A stretch of 6,035 bases of DNA from Phytoactinopolyspora endophytica (lineage in GTDB: Bacteria; Actinomycetota; Actinomycetes; Jiangellales; Jiangellaceae), in the NCBI RefSeq assembly GCF_004138495.1, contig NZ_ML142860.1, positions 27,030-33,064 of the forward strand, given 5' to 3'. The number at the start of each line of letters is the position of its first letter. Position 1 is the first letter of the stretch. The notes below the pieces were generated by a model. That model was not told the DNA's origin and did not search any database. It worked only from the letters and a program-made list of their open reading frames with translations. The translations under genes were made by a program, and so were the position numbers. Positions 1 to 5,462 of this stretch are shown piece after piece.

Positions 1-153
1 GCCGGTCGGATGACCGCGACGACGTTGACTGTGCCCGCCATCGCGATCCTGCTGTCGTGGCTGCTTCTCGGCGAGCTCCCGACGGTTCTCGGCATGATCG
101 GCGGGTCGTTGTGCCTGCTCGGCGTCGCCATTAGCCGCCGCCGTCCGAAATGA
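1..153 (+). CDS. EamA/DMT-family membrane transporter, C-terminal end only
   Basis: Partial gene: only the last 50 codons lie in the window, in frame 1, ending at TGA 151-153. The visible peptide has two hydrophobic segments, VPAIAILLSWLLLGE and LGMIGGSLCLLGVAI, followed by a basic tail SRRRPK. The proline near the start of the first helix, the LLLGE turn, the glycine-rich last helix and the Arg-rich end are the usual signature of the final two helices of an EamA domain in the drug/metabolite transporter superfamily. Such proteins have about ten helices and export small metabolites or drugs; the substrate cannot be read from this fragment. It converges on the acyltransferase gene at 245-1528, so the two are not co-transcribed. 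Family call is good; specific function unknown. Confidence 0.75.
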   Translation, partial: AGRMTATTLTVPAIAILLSWLLLGELPTVLGMIGGSLCLLGVAISRRRPK

Positions 154-196
154 TCAGCCCGTGTGGTGGGCGTGATCGTTTCCACCCAGGCAGCGT

Positions 197-235
197 CCCC
201 GGGCTGGCATCGGCACACCGCGGTCCCAGCCGGGG
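197..235. terminator. Hairpin between convergent genes, candidate bidirectional terminator
   Basis: Arms at 197-207 (CCCCGGGCTGG) and 226-235 (CCAGCCGGGG) form a 10-bp GC-rich stem with one bulged G. The 18-nt loop holds a small nested hairpin, CGG-CACA-CCG, at 211-220. It lies 43 bp past the transporter stop and 10 bp past the acyltransferase stop (gene on the - strand), which is where a shared terminator would be expected. There is no T-tract on either side, so it is not a classical intrinsic terminator, although actinobacterial terminators often lack one. The hairpin is seen directly; its function is inferred. Confidence 0.5.
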
Positions 236-244
236 TGAACGTGG

Positions 245-1528
245 TCATTCATACGTGGCGGAAGGACGCATTCCGAAGACGAATCTGATGAAGCCCCAGC
301 GCCGTACGAGCAACTCGTATGCGGCGAAGGTCAGCGTGAGAGATGCGGCCACGATCGCCAGGTACTTGACGGCGATGGGCGCCTCCCACTGAACCACCCA
401 GTACGCCACGCCGACGACGACCGGCTGGTGCAGGATGTACAGGGGTAGCAGGGCGGCGGCGAGGTAGCGGTACGTGCGGCGTCTCCGATCGGTGGGCTTT
501 GCACTCACCGGAACCTTCGGCTCTGCGCCAGCCGTGCACTCCCTCGCTCTCGCAGCCACTGTGGTGGCGACGGTGCCCGCCCGTCGCTGCCGCCGGCGGT
601 CGAGCAGGCCCAGGATCGCGACCACCCAGCACCAACCGGCCGCGCCGTACGCCGCACGGGTCGCTATGGCCAGCGGTGTCATGTCCGTGAACGGGTCGTC
701 GGCGATCAGCATCCCGGGCGATACGGTCATGAAGAGAACGCCGCCGAGGACGGCCGCGTCCCAGGCGTCGGTGCGCATGGCGGTGCGGACGCGGTCATCC
801 GCGGCGAGTGCGAAGCCGAGCAGGAAGAACATCAGGTAAGCCCAGCGGCTCCACCCGGCGTAGTCTTCGTCCATCCCAGCCAGGGCAGTGAGTGCGGCGA
901 ATGCCAGCGCGGGCAGAAGTACGCCGCCACGCCGTCGAGTGAGCTGGGCGACTCGCTCGCCGATCCATCGCTTCGCACCGACCGGTAGCCAGCAGACTGC
1001 CGCCGCGAGCATCAGTGAGAACGTGAGAAGCAGCACGACGAACCACAGGTGCCCGGACTCGAAATACCTGCCCTGAAGAATGAACGGGAACTCGGATAGG
1101 TCCAGCCGCACCTCGAAGAACCGGGGCAAGAACTCAAGATAGGACTCGTCAGGCCCAGATTCCGCCTTGCGTCGCACCCACGGCGCGATCGGCAGCAAGG
1201 CGACGAAGGCGAAGAGTAGGGGCACGCCGAGCCGCAGCAGCCGTTCCCGGGCGAACCCGCCCGGGCTACGTCGTCGGATCGAGTGCCACGCGCCGAGTCC
1301 GGAGATGAGAAACAGCGCCGGCATGGCCCACACCACCGCGAATCCGGCAGCGATCATGATCGCCTCGGTGGTGTCGGCGTTCTTCACATAGAAATCGTCG
1401 TTCGAGTCGAATACCAGTGCTGAGTGGAAGAAGACCAACCCGACGACCACGAGTGCGCGGATGGCGTCCAGCTCTGACCGCCGGGCGGGTACCCCGGACG
1501 TCGATTGGTCGCCGCGCCCGTTGGTCAT
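245..1528 (-). CDS. Membrane acyltransferase, acyltransferase-3 family
   Basis: A 427-residue integral membrane protein with roughly ten hydrophobic segments. The N-terminus carries the family's Arg-x10-His pattern (R24 in LDAIRAL, H35 in FFHS), with H35 the likely catalytic histidine. Other family-like motifs are PALFLISGLGAW (70-81), GHLWFVVLLL (159-168) and YILHQPVV (364-371). This layout resembles the OpgC/MdoC-like branch of acyltransferase-3 (PF01757), which transfers acyl groups such as acetyl or succinyl to sugars, glycans or lipids; the substrate here is unknown. Residues about 310-352 are a hydrophilic, Arg/Ala-rich loop (RRRQRR at one end, DRRRR at the other), probably cytoplasmic. 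The ATG at 1528 has no clear Shine-Dalgarno; an in-frame GTG at codon 13 would still keep the R-x10-H motif. The gene is divergent from the parA operon and convergent with the transporter, so it is probably transcribed alone. Confidence 0.85.
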   Translation of the reverse strand: MTNGRGDQSTSGVPARRSELDAIRALVVVGLVFFHSALVFDSNDDFYVKNADTTEAIMIAAGFAVVWAMPALFLISGLGAWHSIRRRSPGGFARERLLRLGVPLLFAFVALLPIAPWVRRKAESGPDESYLEFLPRFFEVRLDLSEFPFILQGRYFESGHLWFVVLLLTFSLMLAAAVCWLPVGAKRWIGERVAQLTRRRGGVLLPALAFAALTALAGMDEDYAGWSRWAYLMFFLLGFALAADDRVRTAMRTDAWDAAVLGGVLFMTVSPGMLIADDPFTDMTPLAIATRAAYGAAGWCWVVAILGLLDRRRQRRAGTVATTVAARARECTAGAEPKVPVSAKPTDRRRRTYRYLAAALLPLYILHQPVVVGVAYWVVQWEAPIAVKYLAIVAASLTLTFAAYELLVRRWGFIRFVFGMRPSATYE

Positions 1529-1640
1529 GGCGGGTTGCGATGCCGGTCAGGGTCTTTACGCATCAGCCGCACCCCCGGGTGTTGGGGATACCCTACCGGC
1601 CATCTTGGCTCCGGGAGAGGGGTCGGGTCGCCAGGACGAT

Positions 1641-1714
1641 GGGGGTTCCTGGCCTCATGTAACGGATAGAGCTGGTTTCAGCCGGACAAGCGTTACGTGA
1701 GGCAAGGAACCCCC
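1641..1714. repeat. 74-bp imperfect palindrome, 24-bp arms
   Basis: The left arm 1641-1664 begins GGGGGTTCCTGGCCTCATGT, and the right arm 1691-1714 is its reverse complement at 22 of 24 positions (differences at left-arm positions 11 and 18). The 26-bp centre (1665-1690) contains a smaller hairpin, GCTG-GTTT-CAGC (1671-1682). If transcribed on the + strand, one of the two differences becomes a G-U pair, leaving a single G-A mismatch in a 24-bp stem. No flanking target-site duplication is visible. Candidates are a miniature transposable element or a pair of insertion-sequence ends, a structured RNA or attenuator ahead of the parA operon, or a large operator. The structure is certain; the identity is open. 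Confidence 0.85.
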
Positions 1715-1755
1715 GGTTGTCGGCCCGGCGGGGATTCATTTTGCGCCGGTCAGGA

Positions 1756-1780
1756 ACGTGAGAGAAGGATCCAACCGTTG
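1756..1780 (+). repeat. Degenerate third copy of the palindrome's right arm
   Basis: Positions 1756-1780 match 1695-1719, which covers the right palindrome arm plus 5 bp outside it, at 19 of 25 positions without gaps. The shared pattern is ACGTGAGNNAAGGANCC and the blocks end in the same GTTG. It is a direct copy 61 bp downstream. It may be a second binding site for whatever recognises the palindrome arms, or an old duplication. By eye the match is better than expected by chance but is not proof. Confidence 0.4.
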
Positions 1781-1801
1781 CTCATACGAAAATGTGGATG
1801 A

Positions 1802-1828
1802 TTGAGACGCGCGCGGAGCGGCTACGCT
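1802..1828 (+). promoter_or_regulatory. Candidate sigma-70-type promoter of the parA-scpAB operon
   Basis: A TTGAGA box (1802-1807) and a TACGCT box (1823-1828) resemble -35 and -10 elements, but the 15-bp spacer is shorter than the usual 16-18. Transcription would start near 1833-1836, giving a leader of about 45 nt to the ATG at 1879. It is the best pair seen upstream of the operon, though in DNA this GC-rich such matches are weak evidence. Confidence 0.3.
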
Positions 1829-1878
1829 GTGCATGGTCCAACTGAGAGTAGGCTCGGCAAGCGAGGATCGGTACGCCT

Positions 1879-2829
1879 ATGACAGCGAGGAGCTCTGAAA
1901 CCGTGCCACCGTCGAATGCAGACGCCGCGGCCGGGGTGCTGCCGCTCGAAGGCGTCGGTGCGGCTTCCCAAGGCACATCTGAGGAAGCTGAACACGACCT
2001 GGGGCCCACCCAGCGTCCACGCGTCGAGTTCCCCACGCCCGCACAGCTGGACAGACACGGACCCGCGCGGATCGTGGCGATGTGCAACCAGAAGGGCGGC
2101 GTCGGCAAGACCACCAGCACCATCAATCTGGGTGCGGCACTCGCCGATTATGGTCGTCAGGTACTTCTCGTCGACTTCGACCCGCAGGGTGCGTTGTCGG
2201 TGGGCTTGGGACTGAACCCGCATGACCTTGAGACGTCCATCTACAGCGTCCTGATGGACAACACGCTCAACGTCGAGGAGATCCTGCAGAAGACCCCGGT
2301 CAACGGGATGGATCTGCTACCGGCCAACATCGACCTGTCCGCGGCGGAGATCCAGCTGGTCACTGAGGTCGGACGCGAGCAGGCGCTGTTCAGGATCCTG
2401 CGGCCACTGATTCCGCATTACGACGTAATCCTCATCGATTGCCAGCCGTCCCTCGGTCTGCTGACGGTCAACGCCCTGTGCGCATCGGACGGCGTGATCG
2501 TTCCGCTGGAATGCGAGTACTTCGCACTGCGCGGGGTGGCGCTGCTGCAGGAGACGATCGAGAAGGTCCGCGACCGGCTCAACCCCCGGCTGGAAATCGA
2601 GGGCTTGCTGGCCACCATGTACGACTCCCGCACGGTGCACGGCAGAGAAGTGCTGACGCGACTGATCGAGGCGTTCGACAACCGCGTCTTCCACACCGTC
2701 GTCGGCCGCACGGTGCGGTTCCCGGAGACCACTGTGGCGGGTCAGCCGATCACGAGCTTTGCACCGTCGTCGCCGGGTGCTAAGGCGTACAAGCAGCTTG
2801 CGCGGGAGGTTCTGGCTCGGTGGGAGTGA
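1879..2829 (+). CDS. ParA/Soj-family P-loop ATPase of the scpAB operon
   Basis: A 316-residue cytoplasmic ATPase of the ParA/MinD group. The deviant Walker A motif KGGVGKTT lies at residues 72-79, with the signature lysine K72 and K77. The A' motif DFDPQG is at 99-104 and Walker B VILIDCQPS at 183-191 (D187). The C-terminal half keeps the ParA features VIVPLECEYFALRG and TVRFPETTVAGQPI. ParA proteins dimerise on ATP, bind DNA non-specifically and position cargo such as ParB-parS complexes. This one has a roughly 62-residue acidic, probably disordered N-terminal extension and no parB beside it; instead it overlaps scpA by 10 bp. It matches the orphan ParA-like genes that head the scpAB operon in many actinobacteria, so a condensin-related role is an inference. 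The ATG at 1879 has a GAGG 12 nt upstream; an in-frame GTG at 1903, with AGGAG at 1888-1892, is a credible alternative start (308 residues). Confidence 0.9.
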   Translation: MTARSSETVPPSNADAAAGVLPLEGVGAASQGTSEEAEHDLGPTQRPRVEFPTPAQLDRHGPARIVAMCNQKGGVGKTTSTINLGAALADYGRQVLLVDFDPQGALSVGLGLNPHDLETSIYSVLMDNTLNVEEILQKTPVNGMDLLPANIDLSAAEIQLVTEVGREQALFRILRPLIPHYDVILIDCQPSLGLLTVNALCASDGVIVPLECEYFALRGVALLQETIEKVRDRLNPRLEIEGLLATMYDSRTVHGREVLTRLIEAFDNRVFHTVVGRTVRFPETTVAGQPITSFAPSSPGAKAYKQLAREVLARWE

Positions 2830-3707
2830 CCAGCGAGACGGAGCCGGCGCTGCTGCTTGACGTCGAGCTCGACGAACCGGCGCTGGAGAGCGCGGCCGAG
2901 GAGTCCAGTTCGGGGTTCGAGGTCCACTTGGACAACTTCGAAGGCCCGTTCGACCTCCTGCTCACGTTGATCGCCAAACATAAGCTCGACGTGACCGAGC
3001 TCGCACTGCACCAGGTGACGGACGAGTTCATCGCCTACATCAAGGATGCAGAGTGGGACCTTGACGAGGCCAGCCAGTTCCTGCTCGTCGCGGCGACCCT
3101 GCTGGATCTCAAAGCCGCCCGGCTGCTGCCCAGTGGTGAAGTCGAGGACGAGGACGACCTGGCCTTGCTGGAGGCTCGGGACCTGCTCTTCGCGCGGCTG
3201 CTGCAGTACAAGGCGTTCAAGGAGCTCTCGGGCATCTTCGCCGCCCGGCTGGCCGAGGAAGCGCTGCGTTTCCCGCGCGCTGTCGGTATGGAAGAGCGCT
3301 ACGCCGATCTGCTGCCAGAGGTGGTCGTCGGCCTGGGACCGGAGGAACTGGCCCAGCTCGCGGCGCGGGTCCTCACGCCCAAACCGGTGCCTACGGTCGG
3401 CCTGGCACACCTGCACGAGCCTCGGGTCAGCGTCCGCGAGCAGGCGGCCTTCGTCGTCGACTGGCTGCGCCGATCTCGGCAGGTCACGTTCCGGGCGCTG
3501 GCCATGGACTCCCCGTCGACCACGCATGTGGTGGCGCGATTCCTGGCCCTGCTGGAGCTGTACCGTGAGCGGGCAGTGGCATTTGAACAGGTCACCCCGC
3601 TCGGCGATCTGACGATCCGGTGGACCGGCGACGATGACGACGAGACCCCTATCGGGATCGGCGACGAGTTCGACGAGCCCGGCGCGAGCGTCCCTGCAGA
3701 GGCGTAA
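2820..3707 (+). CDS. scpA: Segregation and condensation protein ScpA (kleisin)
   Basis: A 295-residue kleisin subunit of the bacterial condensin SMC-ScpAB, which bridges the SMC heads and binds a ScpB dimer to organise and segregate the chromosome. After a divergent acidic N-terminus the family hallmark appears at residues 38-48, LDNFEGPFDLLL, followed by LIAKHKLDVTEL and FLLVAATLLDLKAARLLP (87-104). A central acidic linker, EVEDEDD, lies at 107-113. The C-terminal winged-helix region (about 205-269) includes VVARFLALLELYRE and ends near LTIRW, followed by an acidic tail. The usual FEGPLDLLL has Phe in place of the first Leu here. The GTG start at 2820 overlaps the parA-like gene by 10 bp and has GGGAGG at 2804-2809; a GTG at 2826, giving a GTGA overlap with the stop, is the alternative. 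Overlap suggests translational coupling with the parA-like gene. Confidence 0.95.
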   Translation: MGVTSETEPALLLDVELDEPALESAAEESSSGFEVHLDNFEGPFDLLLTLIAKHKLDVTELALHQVTDEFIAYIKDAEWDLDEASQFLLVAATLLDLKAARLLPSGEVEDEDDLALLEARDLLFARLLQYKAFKELSGIFAARLAEEALRFPRAVGMEERYADLLPEVVVGLGPEELAQLAARVLTPKPVPTVGLAHLHEPRVSVREQAAFVVDWLRRSRQVTFRALAMDSPSTTHVVARFLALLELYRERAVAFEQVTPLGDLTIRWTGDDDDETPIGIGDEFDEPGASVPAEA

Positions 3708-3779
3708 CATGTGCGCTCGACCGCCGTGCGGGAGACTGCGCGCGGCCTGAAGCAGACCCAGACAACCCATGCGGACTAC

Positions 3780-3785
3780 AGGAGG
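3780..3785 (+). promoter_or_regulatory. Perfect Shine-Dalgarno that decides the scpB start
   Basis: AGGAGG at 3780-3785 is a full match to the anti-Shine-Dalgarno and sits 9 nt before the GTG at 3795. It is the best ribosome binding site in the window. It argues against the longer reading of scpB from the GTG at 3711, whose extra 28 codons would span this site and look nothing like ScpB. Confidence 0.85.
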
Positions 3786-3794
3786 ATCACGCCG

Positions 3795-4577
3795 GTGAGT
3801 GACGACGAGAGCCGTAACGGCGATCATCGGGCACTGGGCGATACGGTCACGGCCGATTCGGGGGAGCCGTCGTTGTCCGCCTCGATCGAGGCGATCTTGG
3901 TGGTGGTGGACGAACCGATCGACGAGGTGACGCTCGCTCAGGTCCTGGAGGTGCCGCGGGAGGAGATCGCGACGACGCTGCGGCGGCTTGCGCAGGAGTA
4001 CACCGACGGCGGCCGAGGTTTCGAGCTGCGGAGTGTGGCCGGCGGCTGGCGGCTGTACACGCGGGCCGAGTGTGCACCCGTGGTGGAACGTTTCGTCCTG
4101 GATGGGCAGCAGGCGAGGCTGACCCAGGCCGCCCTGGAGACCCTGGCCGTGGTCGCGTACCGGCAGCCGGTCAGCCGCGCCCGTATCTCGGCCATCCGGG
4201 GCGTGAACTGCGACGGCGTGATGCGTACCCTGACCACGCGTGGCCTGGTCGAGGAGGCCGGCATCGACCATGAGTCGGGCGCGACCCTGTTCCGCACCTC
4301 TTCCTACTTCCTGGAGCGACTCGGGATGACATCCCTCGAAGACCTGCCGCCGCTGGCGCAGTACCTGCCGGACATCGACGATCTGGAGGGCGAGGGCGAA
4401 AGTACCGGGAGTTCTCGCGGAGCCAGGAACGCCGGGGATCTCGGGAACGCTGAGGACCTCGAGAACGCGGTGGATCTCGGGAGCGCCGGGGATCTCGGAG
4501 ACGCTGAGGACCTCGTAAGCGCCGGGGAGAACGTTGACGACGGCCGCTCGATGGGTATTCGAGCCCAGGATGACTGA
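3795..4577 (+). CDS. scpB: Segregation and condensation protein ScpB
   Basis: A 260-residue protein with two winged-helix domains that dimerises and binds the ScpA linker in the SMC-ScpAB condensin. The conserved core spans about residues 27-195: LSASIEAILVVVDEPI (27-42), the first winged helix to about 104, then the strongly conserved block LTQAALETLAVVAYRQPVSR (109-128), the IRGVNCDGVMRTLTTRGLVEEAG segment, and the closing TSSYFLERLGMTSLEDLPPL. The GTG at 3795 is chosen for its perfect AGGAGG; the frame is open back to a GTG at 3711. The C-terminus is odd: residues 212-247 are six tandem hexapeptides (NAGDLG, NAEDLE, NAVDLG, SAGDLG, DAEDLV, SAGENV) in an acidic, likely disordered tail. The gene begins 87 bp after scpA and overlaps the rluB ATG by 8 bp. 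Confidence 0.93.
   Translation: MSDDESRNGDHRALGDTVTADSGEPSLSASIEAILVVVDEPIDEVTLAQVLEVPREEIATTLRRLAQEYTDGGRGFELRSVAGGWRLYTRAECAPVVERFVLDGQQARLTQAALETLAVVAYRQPVSRARISAIRGVNCDGVMRTLTTRGLVEEAGIDHESGATLFRTSSYFLERLGMTSLEDLPPLAQYLPDIDDLEGEGESTGSSRGARNAGDLGNAEDLENAVDLGSAGDLGDAEDLVSAGENVDDGRSMGIRAQDD
4428..4535 (+). repeat. Six tandem 18-bp repeats coding hexapeptides in the ScpB tail
   Basis: Six in-frame 18-bp units run 4428-4445, 4446-4463, 4464-4481, 4482-4499, 4500-4517 and 4518-4535. A typical unit is AACGCCGGGGATCTCGGG. There is also a higher-order period of 54 bp: unit 1 matches unit 4 at 16 of 18 positions and unit 2 matches unit 5 at 15 of 18, so a three-unit block was probably duplicated. 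The last unit is the most divergent. Since the period is a multiple of three, changes in copy number would keep the scpB frame and the distance of its stop to the rluB start. Confidence 0.88.
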
Positions 4578-5310
4578 GTCTGACGAGGGCATCCGGCTGC
4601 AGAAGGTCCTGGCTGGCGCCGGGATCGGGAGCCGCCGCGCCTGCGAGGAGCTGATCGACGCCGGCCGGGTGGAGGTAGACGGCCGGACGGTGCGAACGCA
4701 GGGTGTCCGGGTGGATCCGGCGAAGGCGGTCATCAAGGTCGACGGCATGCGGGTGACCACGGCCGAGGCCGGGCTGGTCTACCTCGCCCTGAACAAGCCG
4801 CGTGGTGTGGTCAGCACCATGACCGATCCGCAGGGCCGTCCGAGCATCGGCGACTATGTCGAGAACCGCCGGGAACGGCTCTTCCACGTGGGGCGCCTCG
4901 ACGTCGACACGGAAGGGCTGATTCTGCTCACCAACGACGGCGAGCTCGCGCACCGGCTGGCGCACCCGAGCTACGGCGTGCTGAAGACCTACGTCGCCGA
5001 GGTGAACGGGCCGGTGGCGCGGGACGTCGGCCGCACCTTGCGCGACGGCGTCGAGCTGGACGACGGCCCGGTGAAAGCGGACTCGTTCCGGGTGGTGGAC
5101 CGTGCAGGTGGCCGGGTCATGCTCGAGATCGTGCTGCACGAGGGACGCAAGCACATCGTGCGGCGCATGCTCGAGGCCGTCGGGTATCCGGTGCAGCGGC
5201 TGAGCCGGACGTATGTGGGACCGGTAGGACTCGGCGATCTTCGGCCCGGCACGACACGAAAGCTCACCCGGGAAGAAGTCGGCAAACTCTACCGCGACGT
5301 CGGACTCTGA
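4570..5310 (+). CDS. rluB: 23S rRNA pseudouridine synthase, RluB/RsuA family
   Basis: A 246-residue enzyme that isomerises a specific uridine of rRNA to pseudouridine; the RluB type acts on the 23S rRNA around helix 89-90. An N-terminal S4 RNA-binding domain (about residues 8-55) contains RLQKVLAGAGIGSRRACEEL and AGRVEVDGRTV. The catalytic domain carries LNKPRGVVST (74-83), the active-site motif GRLDVDTEGLILLTNDG with catalytic Asp111, LKTYVAEV (138-145) and EGRKHIVRRMLEAVG (191-205). The ATG at 4570 overlaps the scpB stop by 8 bp and gives a start close to the S4 domain; no strong Shine-Dalgarno is visible, fitting coupled translation. A TTG at 4534, inside the last repeat unit, would add 12 unlikely residues. 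RluB versus the related RsuA or RluE is judged from the scpB neighbourhood and is not proven by motif alone. Confidence 0.9.
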   Translation: MTESDEGIRLQKVLAGAGIGSRRACEELIDAGRVEVDGRTVRTQGVRVDPAKAVIKVDGMRVTTAEAGLVYLALNKPRGVVSTMTDPQGRPSIGDYVENRRERLFHVGRLDVDTEGLILLTNDGELAHRLAHPSYGVLKTYVAEVNGPVARDVGRTLRDGVELDDGPVKADSFRVVDRAGGRVMLEIVLHEGRKHIVRRMLEAVGYPVQRLSRTYVGPVGLGDLRPGTTRKLTREEVGKLYRDVGL

Positions 5311-5361
5311 GCAGGGGCACGCGAGCCGGGCGACTCGGATTCCGCGCAACCTCTGAGAAGG

Positions 5362-5388
5362 TAAAGTGCGCCCGGCAGGCACTACAGT
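5362..5388 (+). promoter_or_regulatory. Candidate promoter region of aroH-tyrA
   Basis: The 152-bp gap between rluB and aroH holds two hexamers of -10 type, TAAAGT (5362-5367) and TACAGT (5383-5388). Neither has a good TTGACA-like partner 16-18 bp upstream. A short dyad AGTGC-N9-GCACT (5365-5383) lies between them and could be an operator. The gap suggests a separate transcript for the aromatic genes. No clear terminator for rluB was found in the gap. Confidence 0.3.
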
Positions 5389-5462
5389 GAACGTCGCGGC
5401 GCAGGGGATGGCGAGCGTGCGTCGTCTGTGCGGCAAACGAGAAGCGGAGCGCGAACGGGGAC

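Larger units (their letters stand above)
1529..1878. other. Divergent intergenic region between acyltransferase and parA-like gene
   Basis: This 350-bp stretch has no convincing gene; short open frames on the + strand at 1417-1662 and 1461-1700 have no recognisable protein character. It must contain the promoters of both divergent transcripts. What can be seen is a 74-bp palindrome (1641-1714), a degenerate third copy of its right arm (1756-1780), a weak candidate promoter for the parA-like gene (1802-1828), and a 10-bp direct repeat GCCGGTCAGG at 1542-1551 and 1745-1754. No tRNA or recognised riboswitch was seen. Confidence 0.7.

Noticed and set aside
1417..1700. Two small + strand open frames in and near the divergent intergenic region
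   Set aside because: They partly overlap the acyltransferase gene on the other strand, lack ribosome sites and have no recognisable protein features.
1688..1701. Possible parS site (centre TTACGTGA) in the palindrome arm, upstream of a ParA gene
   Set aside because: Only 9 of 14 positions match the consensus GTTTCACGTGAAAC and the central palindrome is broken, so it is not a credible ParB site.
1641..1714. Integron attC site as an explanation of the palindrome
   Set aside because: The conserved RYYYAAC and GTTRRRY ends are missing at the outer boundaries, and no integrase or cassette is nearby.
4534..4569. Longer RluB starting at TTG 4534
   Set aside because: It would place the start inside the ScpB repeat with no ribosome site and add 12 residues that do not look like the family; ATG 4570 fits the S4 domain better.
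2742..4760. A 672-codon open frame on the - strand opposite parA, scpA, scpB and rluB
   Set aside because: It lies antisense to four well-recognised genes, has no domain-like features, and is rich in Arg, Gln, Asp and His. Long antisense frames are common in high-GC coding DNA.
4171..5436. A 421-codon open frame on the - strand opposite scpB and rluB
   Set aside because: Same reason: antisense to conserved genes, with low-complexity RRSRDPPRSR-like stretches that are just the reverse of the ScpB repeats.
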